From positions 1 to 22,223 of the forward strand of contig QMOF01000008.1 in the NCBI GenBank assembly GCA_003650185.1: a stretch of DNA of 22,223 nt, given 5' to 3'. Below, piece after piece: positions 7,625-14,727 of the stretch. The notes under the pieces were generated by a model that saw only the letters and a program-made list of their open reading frames with translations, was not told where the DNA came from and did no database searches. The stretch is from Chloroflexota bacterium (GTDB lineage: Bacteria > Chloroflexota > Dehalococcoidia > UBA2247 > RBG-13-53-26). Every line of letters starts with the position of its first letter. Within the stretch, counting starts at the first letter, position 1. Both the position numbers and the translations under genes were made by a program.

Positions 7625-8653
7625 ATGCAATTCATCGAATGGGTCGACGGTAAGCTCAGAGTCCTGGACCAGACCAGGCTGCCCTTGGAAGAGGTATGTC
7701 TGGAACTCTGCACATGGCAGGAGGTAGCACTGGCTATCAGGGAGATGAAGGTCCGCGGTGCTCCTATGATCGGCATTGCAGCCGCCTACGCCATAGTCCT
7801 AGGGGTCCAGGCTGTGGAGGCGACCAGCAGGGCCGACTTCCTGACCACACTGGAGGACATCGCCGGAGCAGTGGCCTCCACCAGGCCCACCGCAGTCAAC
7901 CTTTTCCAGGCCGTTCGGCGCATGAGGATGGCAGCACAAAGAGAAGAGGACATCGCCCAAATCAAAGCAGCGCTGATTACCGAAGCCAGGAGCATCCAGG
8001 CCGACGAAGAAGAGGCCACCAGAAGGATATCTCTCCTCGGAGCCAGGCTGATCGACGACGGCTCCACCATCCTCACCCACTGCAACGCCGGAGCGCTGGC
8101 TACAGGAGGACACTACGGGACAGCGTTGGGGATGATCAAGGCAGCCCGGGAGCAGGGTAGAAATATCAGAGTCTTGGCCACCGAGACGCGTCCTCTGCTG
8201 CAGGGAGCACGCCTCACGACGTGGGAGCTTCTCCGCGACAACATACCCGTCACCCTTATCACCGATTCCATGGCAGGCTACTACATGAAGAAGAGGGATA
8301 TCGACTGCGTCGTGGTCGGGGCTGACAGGATCGCTGCGAACGGCGACGTGGCCAACAAGATAGGCACCTACACGCTGGCGGTCCTGGCCAGCGAGAACAG
8401 CATTCCCTTCTATGTCGCCGCCCCTAGCACGAGTGTCGACCTGTCCATCAGCTCGGGGCAAGAAATCCCCATCGAGTTTCGAAGCCCCGACGAGGTCACT
8501 CACGTCCAGGGGGTGCGCATTGCCCCCGAAGGCGTGGAGGCAGCCAGTCCCGCTTTCGACGTTACCCCGCATGACTACGTATCGGCTATAATTACGGAAA
8601 AGGGCATAGTCAGGAGCCCCTACGCGGAGGGGCTGAGCGCATTGAGATGCTGA
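7625..8653 (+). CDS. mtnA: S-methyl-5-thioribose-1-phosphate isomerase
   Basis: MtnA converts 5-methylthioribose-1-phosphate to methylthioribulose-1-phosphate in recovery of methylthioadenosine, a by-product of polyamine synthesis and radical-SAM reactions. The 342-residue length is typical. Family motifs are RGAPMIG (44-50), THCNAGALATGG (151-162) with catalytic Cys153, and VGADRIAANGD (231-241) with catalytic Asp234, then NKIGTYTLA. The related eIF2B-alpha-like proteins lack this Cys/Asp pair, which supports the isomerase. The start ATG has a weak ribosome site. The gene lies 39 bases before mtnP, which makes its substrate, so the two are almost certainly co-transcribed. Downstream salvage enzymes (MtnB, C, D, W) are absent from the window. 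Confidence 0.95.
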   Translation: MQFIEWVDGKLRVLDQTRLPLEEVCLELCTWQEVALAIREMKVRGAPMIGIAAAYAIVLGVQAVEATSRADFLTTLEDIAGAVASTRPTAVNLFQAVRRMRMAAQREEDIAQIKAALITEARSIQADEEEATRRISLLGARLIDDGSTILTHCNAGALATGGHYGTALGMIKAAREQGRNIRVLATETRPLLQGARLTTWELLRDNIPVTLITDSMAGYYMKKRDIDCVVVGADRIAANGDVANKIGTYTLAVLASENSIPFYVAAPSTSVDLSISSGQEIPIEFRSPDEVTHVQGVRIAPEGVEAASPAFDVTPHDYVSAIITEKGIVRSPYAEGLSALRC

Positions 8654-8692
8654 CGGTTTGTCTGTGCCTGATGCGTTCCAGAGGAGGTCTGC

Positions 8693-9556
8693 GTGACTGA
8701 AGCCAAGATCGGCGTCATCGGTGGTACCAATCTCTACCAGATAGGTAGCCTGAGGAACGTTGAGGAAGTCAGAGTTAGCACCCCGTTTGGCGACCCAAGC
8801 GACGCCATCATGGTTGGCCAGCTAGAGGGGGTCAGGGTCGCCTTTCTCCCACGCCACGGCAGGGGACACCGCATCAGCCCGACAGAGCTTCCGGTGCGGG
8901 CCAACATCTACGCCCTCAAGTCCCTCGGGGTAGAGTGGATAATCTCGGTCAGCGCCGTAGGAAGCCTCAGAGAGGATATCCATCCTCTTGACATCCTCAT
9001 CCCTGACCAGCTTATCGACCGCACCAGGAGCAGGGTCAACACCTTCTTCGGAGATGGGCTGGTAGCCCATGCTAGCTTCGCTGAGCCTTTCTGCCCTGTC
9101 CTGAGCAATATCCTTTTCGAGGTGGCCAGCGAGGCCGGAGCTGGGGTGCACAAAGGAGGCACCTACCTGGTCATGGAAGGCCCGCTCTTCTCCACGAAGG
9201 CTGAATCATTCCTGTACCGCAGCTGGGGAGCAAGCGTCATCGGGATGACAGCACTACCGGAGGCCAAGCTGGCGCGAGAAGCCGAGATATGCTATGCCAC
9301 CCTTGCCTGTGTCACTGACTACGACTGCTGGCATACCAGCTCCGAACCAGTGACCGTGGACATGGTGATCGGCAATCTTAACCGTAATGCAGAGATGGCC
9401 AAGAGAATCCTGAGCACCGCTGTGACACGGATACCATCGAAACGGGAGTGTCAGTGCGCCACGGCGCTTCAGAATGCCATTATCACCGCACCAGACCTCA
9501 TTCCGGCGCCGCTGAAAGAGAAGCTGCGCCTGCTAATTGGCAAGTACGTGGAGTAA
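8693..9556 (+). CDS. mtnP: S-methyl-5'-thioadenosine phosphorylase
   Basis: MtnP cleaves methylthioadenosine with phosphate to adenine and methylthioribose-1-phosphate, the substrate of the preceding mtnA product. The start is GTG with AGGAGGT five bases upstream. Visible family motifs are GGTNLYQ (10-16, phosphate site), PRHGRGHR (53-60), the SVSAVGSL block (86-92), MEGPLFSTKAES (161-172) and IGMTALPEAKLAREAEI (183-199). TDYDCW (208-213) carries the Asp that selects 6-aminopurines in MTAP-type enzymes, which argues against an inosine or guanosine phosphorylase. The 287 residues are normal for the family. The next gene, the core methionine synthase, begins 7 bases after the stop, so the two appear to be translated from one message. 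Confidence 0.93.
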   Translation: MTEAKIGVIGGTNLYQIGSLRNVEEVRVSTPFGDPSDAIMVGQLEGVRVAFLPRHGRGHRISPTELPVRANIYALKSLGVEWIISVSAVGSLREDIHPLDILIPDQLIDRTRSRVNTFFGDGLVAHASFAEPFCPVLSNILFEVASEAGAGVHKGGTYLVMEGPLFSTKAESFLYRSWGASVIGMTALPEAKLAREAEICYATLACVTDYDCWHTSSEPVTVDMVIGNLNRNAEMAKRILSTAVTRIPSKRECQCATALQNAIITAPDLIPAPLKEKLRLLIGKYVE

Positions 9557-9563
9557 CCCTGGG

Positions 9564-10598
9564 ATGCCGGCAAAGCTCAAGTTCGGTTGTCTGCCCACAG
9601 CAATAGGAAGCATGCCTCACACCAACCCCGATGAGGCTTGTCGAGCTGTACTGCGCTACCTGAGTGCAGTACCCGCCTGGCCCCAACTGCCAGGGCGCTC
9701 GTTCACTGAGAACATGTATGTCCAGTTCTCCGAAGCTTTCCCAGGCATAAACGTAAGCATGGAAGATGAGCGCATCACCGTCGACAGATCAGTCGACCTG
9801 GACCCGGGATTGGAAAGGCTGCACGCAGCATACACGGAAAACGACACCACGGACTATGCTATCGGCACCGACTACGCCGCAGGGCTGCACGCTTTTCTCG
9901 ACTGCCCACTGTCCTCGCCTTTGGCTGTCAAGGGCCAGGTGACAGGACCGATAAGCTGGGGCCTTTGTGTTACTGACCCCGTGAATTATGTCATCTACGA
10001 CGAGACGCTGGCCGAAGCCCTGGCGCGTCACCTTCGGCTGAAAGCCATCTGGCAGGAGAGGGCCCTGAGCCGGTTGTCCACAAACACAATCATATTCGTC
10101 GATGAACCTTATCTGACCTCACTCGGAACGCCCTTTGTCTCGCTTCCCACAGAGCGAGTAGTCCCTCTCCTGGAGGAGACACTGGACGGCATCGCCGGCT
10201 TGAAGGGGCTACACTGCTGCGGCGCCGCCGACTGGTCTATGGTGATGGGACTCCCCATCGACATCCTCAGCTTTGATGCCTACAACTACGCCGACAGCCT
10301 CAGTGTGTACCCGGACGAGTTGAAGGCTTTCCTGGCACGCGGCGGGACAGTTGCCTGGGGTATAGTCCCCAACGACGAGGAAGCGCTGAGCAAGGAGACC
10401 CTGGCCAGCCTGGCTGACCGCCTCGAAGAGGCCATGGCGCCCTTCACCAGGATCGGAGCCTCCTTTCGAGGTCTCGTGGAACAGGCCCTGCTGACTCCCT
10501 CATGCGGCCTGGCCTCGCTGTCAATTGAGGCAGCCGAGCTCGCCCTGGAAAGGCTGGCAGAGCTATCGGACAAAATGCGGAAACGGTATATAATTTAG
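9564..10598 (+). CDS. Core-type cobalamin-independent methionine synthase (MetE C-terminal half only)
   Basis: The 344 residues correspond to the catalytic C-terminal barrel of MetE; the N-terminal folate-binding half is absent. IGSMPHT (14-20) matches the conserved start of that barrel. Zinc ligands fit LHCCG (His217, Cys219) and TPSCGL (Cys314); DEPYLTSLG (180-188) and GGTVAWGIVPND (260-271) are further family blocks. The position of the third zinc ligand, normally Glu, seems to be Asp238 in ILSFDAYNY. From general knowledge, core synthases of this kind occur in Dehalococcoides and archaea and take the methyl group from a methylated corrinoid protein, not from methyl-tetrahydrofolate. Making methionine from homocysteine fits the nearby S-adenosylhomocysteine hydrolase and metK. 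I chose ATG 9564 over TTG 9537, which lies inside mtnP. The exact methyl donor is inferred. Confidence 0.85.
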   Translation: MPAKLKFGCLPTAIGSMPHTNPDEACRAVLRYLSAVPAWPQLPGRSFTENMYVQFSEAFPGINVSMEDERITVDRSVDLDPGLERLHAAYTENDTTDYAIGTDYAAGLHAFLDCPLSSPLAVKGQVTGPISWGLCVTDPVNYVIYDETLAEALARHLRLKAIWQERALSRLSTNTIIFVDEPYLTSLGTPFVSLPTERVVPLLEETLDGIAGLKGLHCCGAADWSMVMGLPIDILSFDAYNYADSLSVYPDELKAFLARGGTVAWGIVPNDEEALSKETLASLADRLEEAMAPFTRIGASFRGLVEQALLTPSCGLASLSIEAAELALERLAELSDKMRKRYII

Positions 10599-10617
10599 AT
10601 TTGGGGGAAGCGGACTG

Positions 10618-10821
10618 ATGGAATGCGCGCTTGAGGCTAACAAAGCTAAGTGTACCTGCACCTACGAGCCGTGCAGCAGGAAAGGCAAGTGCTGCGAGTG
10701 CATTGCCTACCATCGTGCCCACGGCGAGCTGCCCGGGTGTCTTTTCCCACCCGAGGTGGAGAGAACGTACGGTCGGTCGGCCGCCAAGTTCGCTGAAATC
10801 TACTCCAGAGGTCCGAAGTAA
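10618..10821 (+). CDS. Small cysteine-rich protein, DUF6485-like
   Basis: This 67-residue protein has seven cysteines: Cys3, a CTCTYEPC block, a KCCEC block, and Cys41 in LPGCLFPPE. The spacing suggests a zinc- or iron-binding knuckle. It starts at ATG with GGGGGAAG upstream, 19 bases after the methionine synthase. The pattern CxCxYxPC-RKGxCCxCIxYH-LPxCFFP is one I associate with small anaerobe proteins of the DUF6485 type, whose function is unknown to me. The second half, ending KFAEIYSRG, is helical. The position between a corrinoid-dependent-type methionine synthase and a YkgJ-type cysteine-cluster protein hints at metal handling, but this is only context. Confidence 0.75.
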   Translation: MECALEANKAKCTCTYEPCSRKGKCCECIAYHRAHGELPGCLFPPEVERTYGRSAAKFAEIYSRGPK

Positions 10822-10853
10822 GGCTTTATTCCGACGGTTCTTCCAGGGAAGGA

Positions 10854-11345
10854 ATGTGGGTCAGACTGATAACCTGTGATGGAAAGGAGTTGCAGTACAG
10901 GCCAGACTTGGGGGGCTTCGAGCAATGGGGCGAAATCGCCTGCCTGCGATGTGGTATCTGCTGCACCAGATGGCAGCCTGAAGTAGCCGCTGAAGAGGTA
11001 CATCGGATGGCACGGGGATTGGGGGTTTCGCCACAGGAATTCCGCCAGAACTATATCGATGAACATCCCTACAAGCCAGGGCTGTTTCTGTTGCGCAGGA
11101 ATGCATCGGGATGTGTTTTCCTGCGCTACGACCAGGGGCAGGCCAGTTGCGTCGTCCATCCCTTCAGACCCGAAGCGTGCCGCCAGTGGACCCCGAGCCT
11201 GTTCCGTCCTGAATGCCGAGAAGGACTCAACAGGAAGGCCCCCCCAGACCACCTGCTCCTCCCGGACCAGGTCTGCACCTCCCCAGAGGATCTCAGTGCC
11301 CTGTGTCACTCCTTAACAACGCAAGCGACTGGCAGGTCAAGCTGA
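10854..11345 (+). CDS. YkgJ-family cysteine-cluster protein
   Basis: This 163-residue protein shows the YkgJ/CxxCxxCC signature: Cys30, Cys33, Cys36 and Cys37 (ACLRCGICC), followed by Cys87, Cys99 and FRPEACRQW with Cys109. These residues are thought to bind zinc or an Fe-S cluster. The biochemical role of the family is not settled. The start ATG has GGAAGG directly upstream. The C-terminal 40 residues (PDHLLLPDQ to the end) lack recognised motifs. The stop TGA shares one base with the ATG of the next tiny ORF, suggesting translational coupling. It follows another cysteine-rich protein by 32 bases. Confidence 0.8.
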   Translation: MWVRLITCDGKELQYRPDLGGFEQWGEIACLRCGICCTRWQPEVAAEEVHRMARGLGVSPQEFRQNYIDEHPYKPGLFLLRRNASGCVFLRYDQGQASCVVHPFRPEACRQWTPSLFRPECREGLNRKAPPDHLLLPDQVCTSPEDLSALCHSLTTQATGRSS

Positions 11346-11440
11346 TGAACAAGCGGAAAAGAGTAGCACTCCAGAAGCACCGGCGCAGAAGGAAGAAGCT
11401 GCGACAGAGAAGCAAAGCCCAGGTGCCATCGGAGTCCTGA
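11345..11440 (+). CDS. Tiny highly basic protein, 31 residues
   Basis: ATG at 11345 overlaps the preceding TGA by one base. The product begins MNKRKRVALQKHRRRRKKLR and ends SKAQVPSES; about half of the residues are Lys, Arg or His. Such proteins usually bind RNA or the ribosome. It resembles the short KR-rich proteins annotated with an AURKAIP1/COX24-type domain in other bacteria, but I cannot verify homology. It lacks its own strong ribosome site, fitting translational coupling to the YkgJ gene. It is short enough to be missed by gene callers. Confidence 0.55.
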   Translation: MNKRKRVALQKHRRRRKKLRQRSKAQVPSES

Positions 11441-11455
11441 ACCGGAAGCTATGGT

Positions 11456-12004
11456 ATGAGGCAGGCCTATCTCCTCTGCGGGCCACCCGGAGTGGGCAAG
11501 ACCACTCTCATCAGGGAGGCAGTCTCATCCCTGGGGCAAACGGCCGGGGGATTCTACACCAGGGAGATACGCAACCACGGTGCCAGGCAGGGTTTCGAGA
11601 TAGTCACCCTGGACGGGCGCACCGGTGTTCTAGCTCACGTAGAGTTTCAAAGCCCCTGCCGGGTGGGCAAGTATGGGGTCGCCGTCGGCAACCTGGAAGA
11701 CGTCGGCGTGGCTGCACTGAGGCAGGCCACGAGAGAGTGCGATCTGGTAGTCGTTGACGAGATAGGTAAGATGGAGCTGTTCTCTCTTGCCTTCAGGGAG
11801 GCAGTGCGCGAAGCACTCGACAGCGGAAAGCGGCTCCTCGGCACCATCATGCTGGCCTCACACCCCTGGGCTGACCATCTCAAGCGGGATGCCAGGGTGG
11901 AGGTGGTAGCCGTGTCCCGGGCAAACCGTAACCAGAGAGCAAAGGAAGTGCAGGAATGGCTCAACACCCGGGTCGCTTCAGGGGACGAGAAAGGAAGTAG
12001 ATGA
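11456..12004 (+). CDS. THEP1-family nucleoside-triphosphatase
   Basis: This P-loop NTPase of 182 residues has the typical THEP1 length. Walker A is GPPGVGKTT (9-17). GGFYTREIR (31-39) is the hallmark family motif after strand 2, and VVVDEIGKMEL (98-108) is Walker B with Asp101 and Glu102. Archaeal and thermophile homologues hydrolyse several NTPs; the physiological role is unclear. The stop overlaps the next gene's start in ATGA (12001-12004), a strong sign of coupling. An in-frame alternative ATG is not obvious, and the ribosome site (GGAAG) is modest. Confidence 0.88.
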   Translation: MRQAYLLCGPPGVGKTTLIREAVSSLGQTAGGFYTREIRNHGARQGFEIVTLDGRTGVLAHVEFQSPCRVGKYGVAVGNLEDVGVAALRQATRECDLVVVDEIGKMELFSLAFREAVREALDSGKRLLGTIMLASHPWADHLKRDARVEVVAVSRANRNQRAKEVQEWLNTRVASGDEKGSR

Positions 12005-13005
12005 CAGAGCCGACACAGGTGATACAAGCGTTGCTCGACCCAAAGACATATCCTCACCATCCTCAGAGCGTGAGCCTAGTGCAGACCCAGATGTCGCTCG
12101 TCTTCTTGACCGGAGACTACGTTTACAAGATAAAGAAGCCCGTCGACCTCGGCTACCTCGACTACACCACGCTGGAGAAGCGAAGGTTCTTCTGCCATCA
12201 GGAGCTGGCCCTGAACCAGCGTCTCTCTCCCGACGTCTATCTCAAGGTGGTGCCTATTGTCCAGCAGTCCGGAGAGATCCTTCTTGGCGGCGAAGGCCCG
12301 CCCATAGAGTACGCAGTGAAGATGCGCCAACTGCCTTCTGACCGCATGATGGATGTCCTTCTGACCAGGAGCGCAGTGACCCCCCAGATGGTGCAACGCG
12401 TGGCGCAGAAGGTGGCCAGTTTCCATGAACAGGCGGAGACCAGCGCCGAGATAAGCAGGTACGGCAACCTGGAGGTGGTGCAGGCCAACGCTGACGAGAA
12501 CTTCTCCCAGACTGAGCAGTATGTGGGTCTCTCCATCTACCGGCCAAGCTACGAGAGGATCAAGACCTATACGTACGGTTTCATCCAGCAGAATGCCGCC
12601 CTCTTCAAGAAGAGGGTGAACGAAGGCAGAATAAGGGACTGCCACGGCGACCTTCACAGCGCGCATGTCTGCTTTGTGGACGACATCAGCATCTACGACT
12701 GCATCGAGTTCAACGACAGGTTCAGGTATTGCGACGTTGCTGCCGAAGTAGCCTTCCTGGCCATGGACCTGGACTACTACGGTCACGCCGATCTAGCCCG
12801 GTGTTTTACCGATGCTTACGTAGAGGCGTCGAGGGATGGGGAGCTTGTCAGACTGCTGGACTTCTACAGGTGCTATCGTGCCTACGTTAGGGGGAAGGTA
12901 GAAAGCTTCAAGCTGAACGACCCTCTCATGTCGCAAGAGGAAAAGGCAAGGGCACTAGACACCGCCAGACGGTATTTTGATCTCGCCCACTCATATACAG
13001 ACTAA
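12001..13005 (+). CDS. Aminoglycoside-phosphotransferase-like kinase
   Basis: This 334-residue protein has the APH/choline-kinase-like fold. An N-lobe segment DYVYKIKKPVDLGYLDY (39-55) includes the ATP-binding lysine region. The catalytic loop is CHGDLHSAHV (214-223) with Asp217 as base and the metal site is in IYDCIEFND (231-239). In many bacteria this domain is fused to a C-terminal P-loop kinase in one protein of about 500 residues. Here the second half is a separate gene 19 bases downstream, so the pair is a split form of the same architecture. Despite the family name, resistance to aminoglycosides is not implied; the substrate is unknown. The start overlaps the THEP1 stop by four bases. 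Confidence 0.85.
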   Translation: MTEPTQVIQALLDPKTYPHHPQSVSLVQTQMSLVFLTGDYVYKIKKPVDLGYLDYTTLEKRRFFCHQELALNQRLSPDVYLKVVPIVQQSGEILLGGEGPPIEYAVKMRQLPSDRMMDVLLTRSAVTPQMVQRVAQKVASFHEQAETSAEISRYGNLEVVQANADENFSQTEQYVGLSIYRPSYERIKTYTYGFIQQNAALFKKRVNEGRIRDCHGDLHSAHVCFVDDISIYDCIEFNDRFRYCDVAAEVAFLAMDLDYYGHADLARCFTDAYVEASRDGELVRLLDFYRCYRAYVRGKVESFKLNDPLMSQEEKARALDTARRYFDLAHSYTD

Positions 13006-13024
13006 GCCAAGGAGGTCCGCTGAA

Positions 13025-13627
13025 TTGAGGGAACCTTTCACCAAATTCGTGGAGTCTGAGCTGAGTCCCGATACCCTCCTCATCACGTGCGGTCTGCCCG
13101 GGACCATGAAAACGGAAACGAGCGAGGAAATCGCCAGGCTGAAAGGCTATCCCATAGTGCGCACCGACCTCATCCGCAGGGAAGTGCTCAAGAACGAGGA
13201 CATATTCGATGAGAAGGTGGCTTCGGACATGTCAAAGCGGATGATGGTCTATGACGAAACCTTCAGGCAAGCAGACGAGGCCCTGGAAAATGATGGCAGG
13301 GTCATAATTGACGCTACCTTCATCAGCCAGTCACTCAGGAAGCGGGCTGCCGGAATCGCCGCCAGGCATGGCAAGACAATGGTCATCCTTCAGACCCAGC
13401 GCCCACGTGAGATTGCCATCGCCCATATAGTCAGACGTACCAGAGAGGACTACGAGTCCAATGCCCTGACCGAGCAGGCTTATGTCAACAATGAGAGGAA
13501 ATTCGAGAAAGTGGACCTCGATGACCTGAAACGTGAGTACCCTGAGCTGAGACTCATCCACTTTATCGTGGACACCACCGACAACCTGCCCGAGGGCTGG
13601 TACGTCATCAGCGTCGAGAGGAGATAG
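13025..13627 (+). CDS. P-loop kinase (AAA_33/zeta-toxin-like), partner of the APH-like kinase
   Basis: I place the start at TTG 13025 because AAGGAGGT (13009-13016) lies 8 bases upstream; the frame is open back to 12977, but that would overlap the previous gene. The 200-residue product has Walker A TCGLPGTMKTET (21-32) with Lys29, then YPIVRTDLIRREV (42-54), where the Asp resembles the lid or substrate region of small-molecule kinases. VIIDATFISQSLRKR is the Walker-B-like strand. This domain is commonly the C-terminal half of APH-P-loop fusions, so the two proteins probably act together. The phosphorylated substrate is unknown. It is not adjacent to any antitoxin-like gene, so a toxin role is unlikely. 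Confidence 0.8.
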   Translation: MREPFTKFVESELSPDTLLITCGLPGTMKTETSEEIARLKGYPIVRTDLIRREVLKNEDIFDEKVASDMSKRMMVYDETFRQADEALENDGRVIIDATFISQSLRKRAAGIAARHGKTMVILQTQRPREIAIAHIVRRTREDYESNALTEQAYVNNERKFEKVDLDDLKREYPELRLIHFIVDTTDNLPEGWYVISVERR

Positions 13628-13839
13628 AGAGCCGCATAGATACGCACCGTCAGTCAGCGGCGGGCCTTGGGACTGCCACAACTGCTATCAGGCCACGGCA
13701 TTTCGCCGCAACAGGCGAGTAACCCTGGATCAGCCCAGGGATGCGGGCAACGTGGAAGCAGCATGCAGGAGGAGCAGAAGCAAGGTTCCCAGAGCTTTGG
13801 GGCAGGATTCCATCCGGCAGCGACGAAACAGGTGTACAG

Positions 13840-14727
13840 GTGATAATAGACCTCCACATACACACCAAGACAGGTTCGGACGGCAACCTGCCCATCGAGC
13901 AAGTCTTCACCGAGGCAAAGAGCAGAAGGATCGGCCTCATCTCCATCACCGATCACGATTCGATAGAATGGCAGGGGACGGCAATTACCCTGGCCGCACG
14001 ACACGGCATGTCCTATATCACCGGTGTAGAGCTCAACGTGACTTTCCAGTACGGAAACGGAAGCAGGTCCCGGTCCGTTTCTTTGGACTTCCTCGGGTAC
14101 GGCTACGACATCCGCAACACGGAACTGAAGGACAGACTTCAATTCATCAAGGAGTACAGAGAGAAAAGAGCACGTCAGATACTGGACAACCTTAATGCCG
14201 AGTTCGATCAAGAAGGTATTCCACGCTTCACCGAGAGGGACCTGGAGGACATACAGTCGAGCGTCGACGGCGTCTTCGGCCGGCCTCATATTGCCAACTA
14301 TCTCATAGAAAAGGGCATCGTGAGGGACAAGCAGGAGGCATTCGACAAGTACCTGATCAAGTGCGACGTTCCCAAGTACCCCTTGTCACTGGCCGAGGCG
14401 TCACACTTGATAAGGCACGCTGGCGGCATACTCGTATTCGCGCACCCTAACGACCCGAACGGGACTTCGCTTGCCACCATAACCCACGAGCTCACCCAAC
14501 AAACAGCCATCATCGAAGACCACATCCTGAATCACATAGACGGAGTCGAGTGCTGGCACTCGAGAAACGATGCGGCTACCACAGCGCATTACATCGAGTT
14601 CGCCAGGAGTCACGACCTGGTAATGACGGGCGGGAGCGACTGCCACCAGAAGCCCATTATCATGGGCACGCTGGACATCCCTGACTGGGTGGCCCGGCAG
14701 CCATCCCTGGAAAGGAGAATCGTATGA
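13840..14727 (+). CDS. PHP-domain phosphoesterase
   Basis: This is a metal-dependent phosphoesterase of the PHP superfamily. With GTG 13840 as start it has 295 residues beginning (V)IIDLHIHT, the usual N-terminus. An upstream in-frame ATG at 13741 would add 33 residues without family character. Metal ligands fit DLHIH (4-8), ITDHDS (36-41), GVE (62-64), GRPHIANYL (147-155), AHPND (201-205) and GSDCH (265-269). The GRPH plus GSDCH pattern recalls YciV-like enzymes that remove phosphate from 3',5'-nucleotides or degrade short RNA. That assignment is tentative. The stop overlaps the S-adenosylhomocysteine hydrolase start by four bases (ATGA), so it is firmly part of the SAM-cycle transcription unit. 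Confidence 0.82.
   Translation: MIIDLHIHTKTGSDGNLPIEQVFTEAKSRRIGLISITDHDSIEWQGTAITLAARHGMSYITGVELNVTFQYGNGSRSRSVSLDFLGYGYDIRNTELKDRLQFIKEYREKRARQILDNLNAEFDQEGIPRFTERDLEDIQSSVDGVFGRPHIANYLIEKGIVRDKQEAFDKYLIKCDVPKYPLSLAEASHLIRHAGGILVFAHPNDPNGTSLATITHELTQQTAIIEDHILNHIDGVECWHSRNDAATTAHYIEFARSHDLVMTGGSDCHQKPIIMGTLDIPDWVARQPSLERRIV

Noticed and set aside
13720..13790. SAM-I riboswitch-like string (CCCAGGGATGCGGGCAACG) before the PHP gene
   Set aside because: Only the GGCAAC-like core resembles the aptamer; the GAGG purine motif and the long-range stems are missing.
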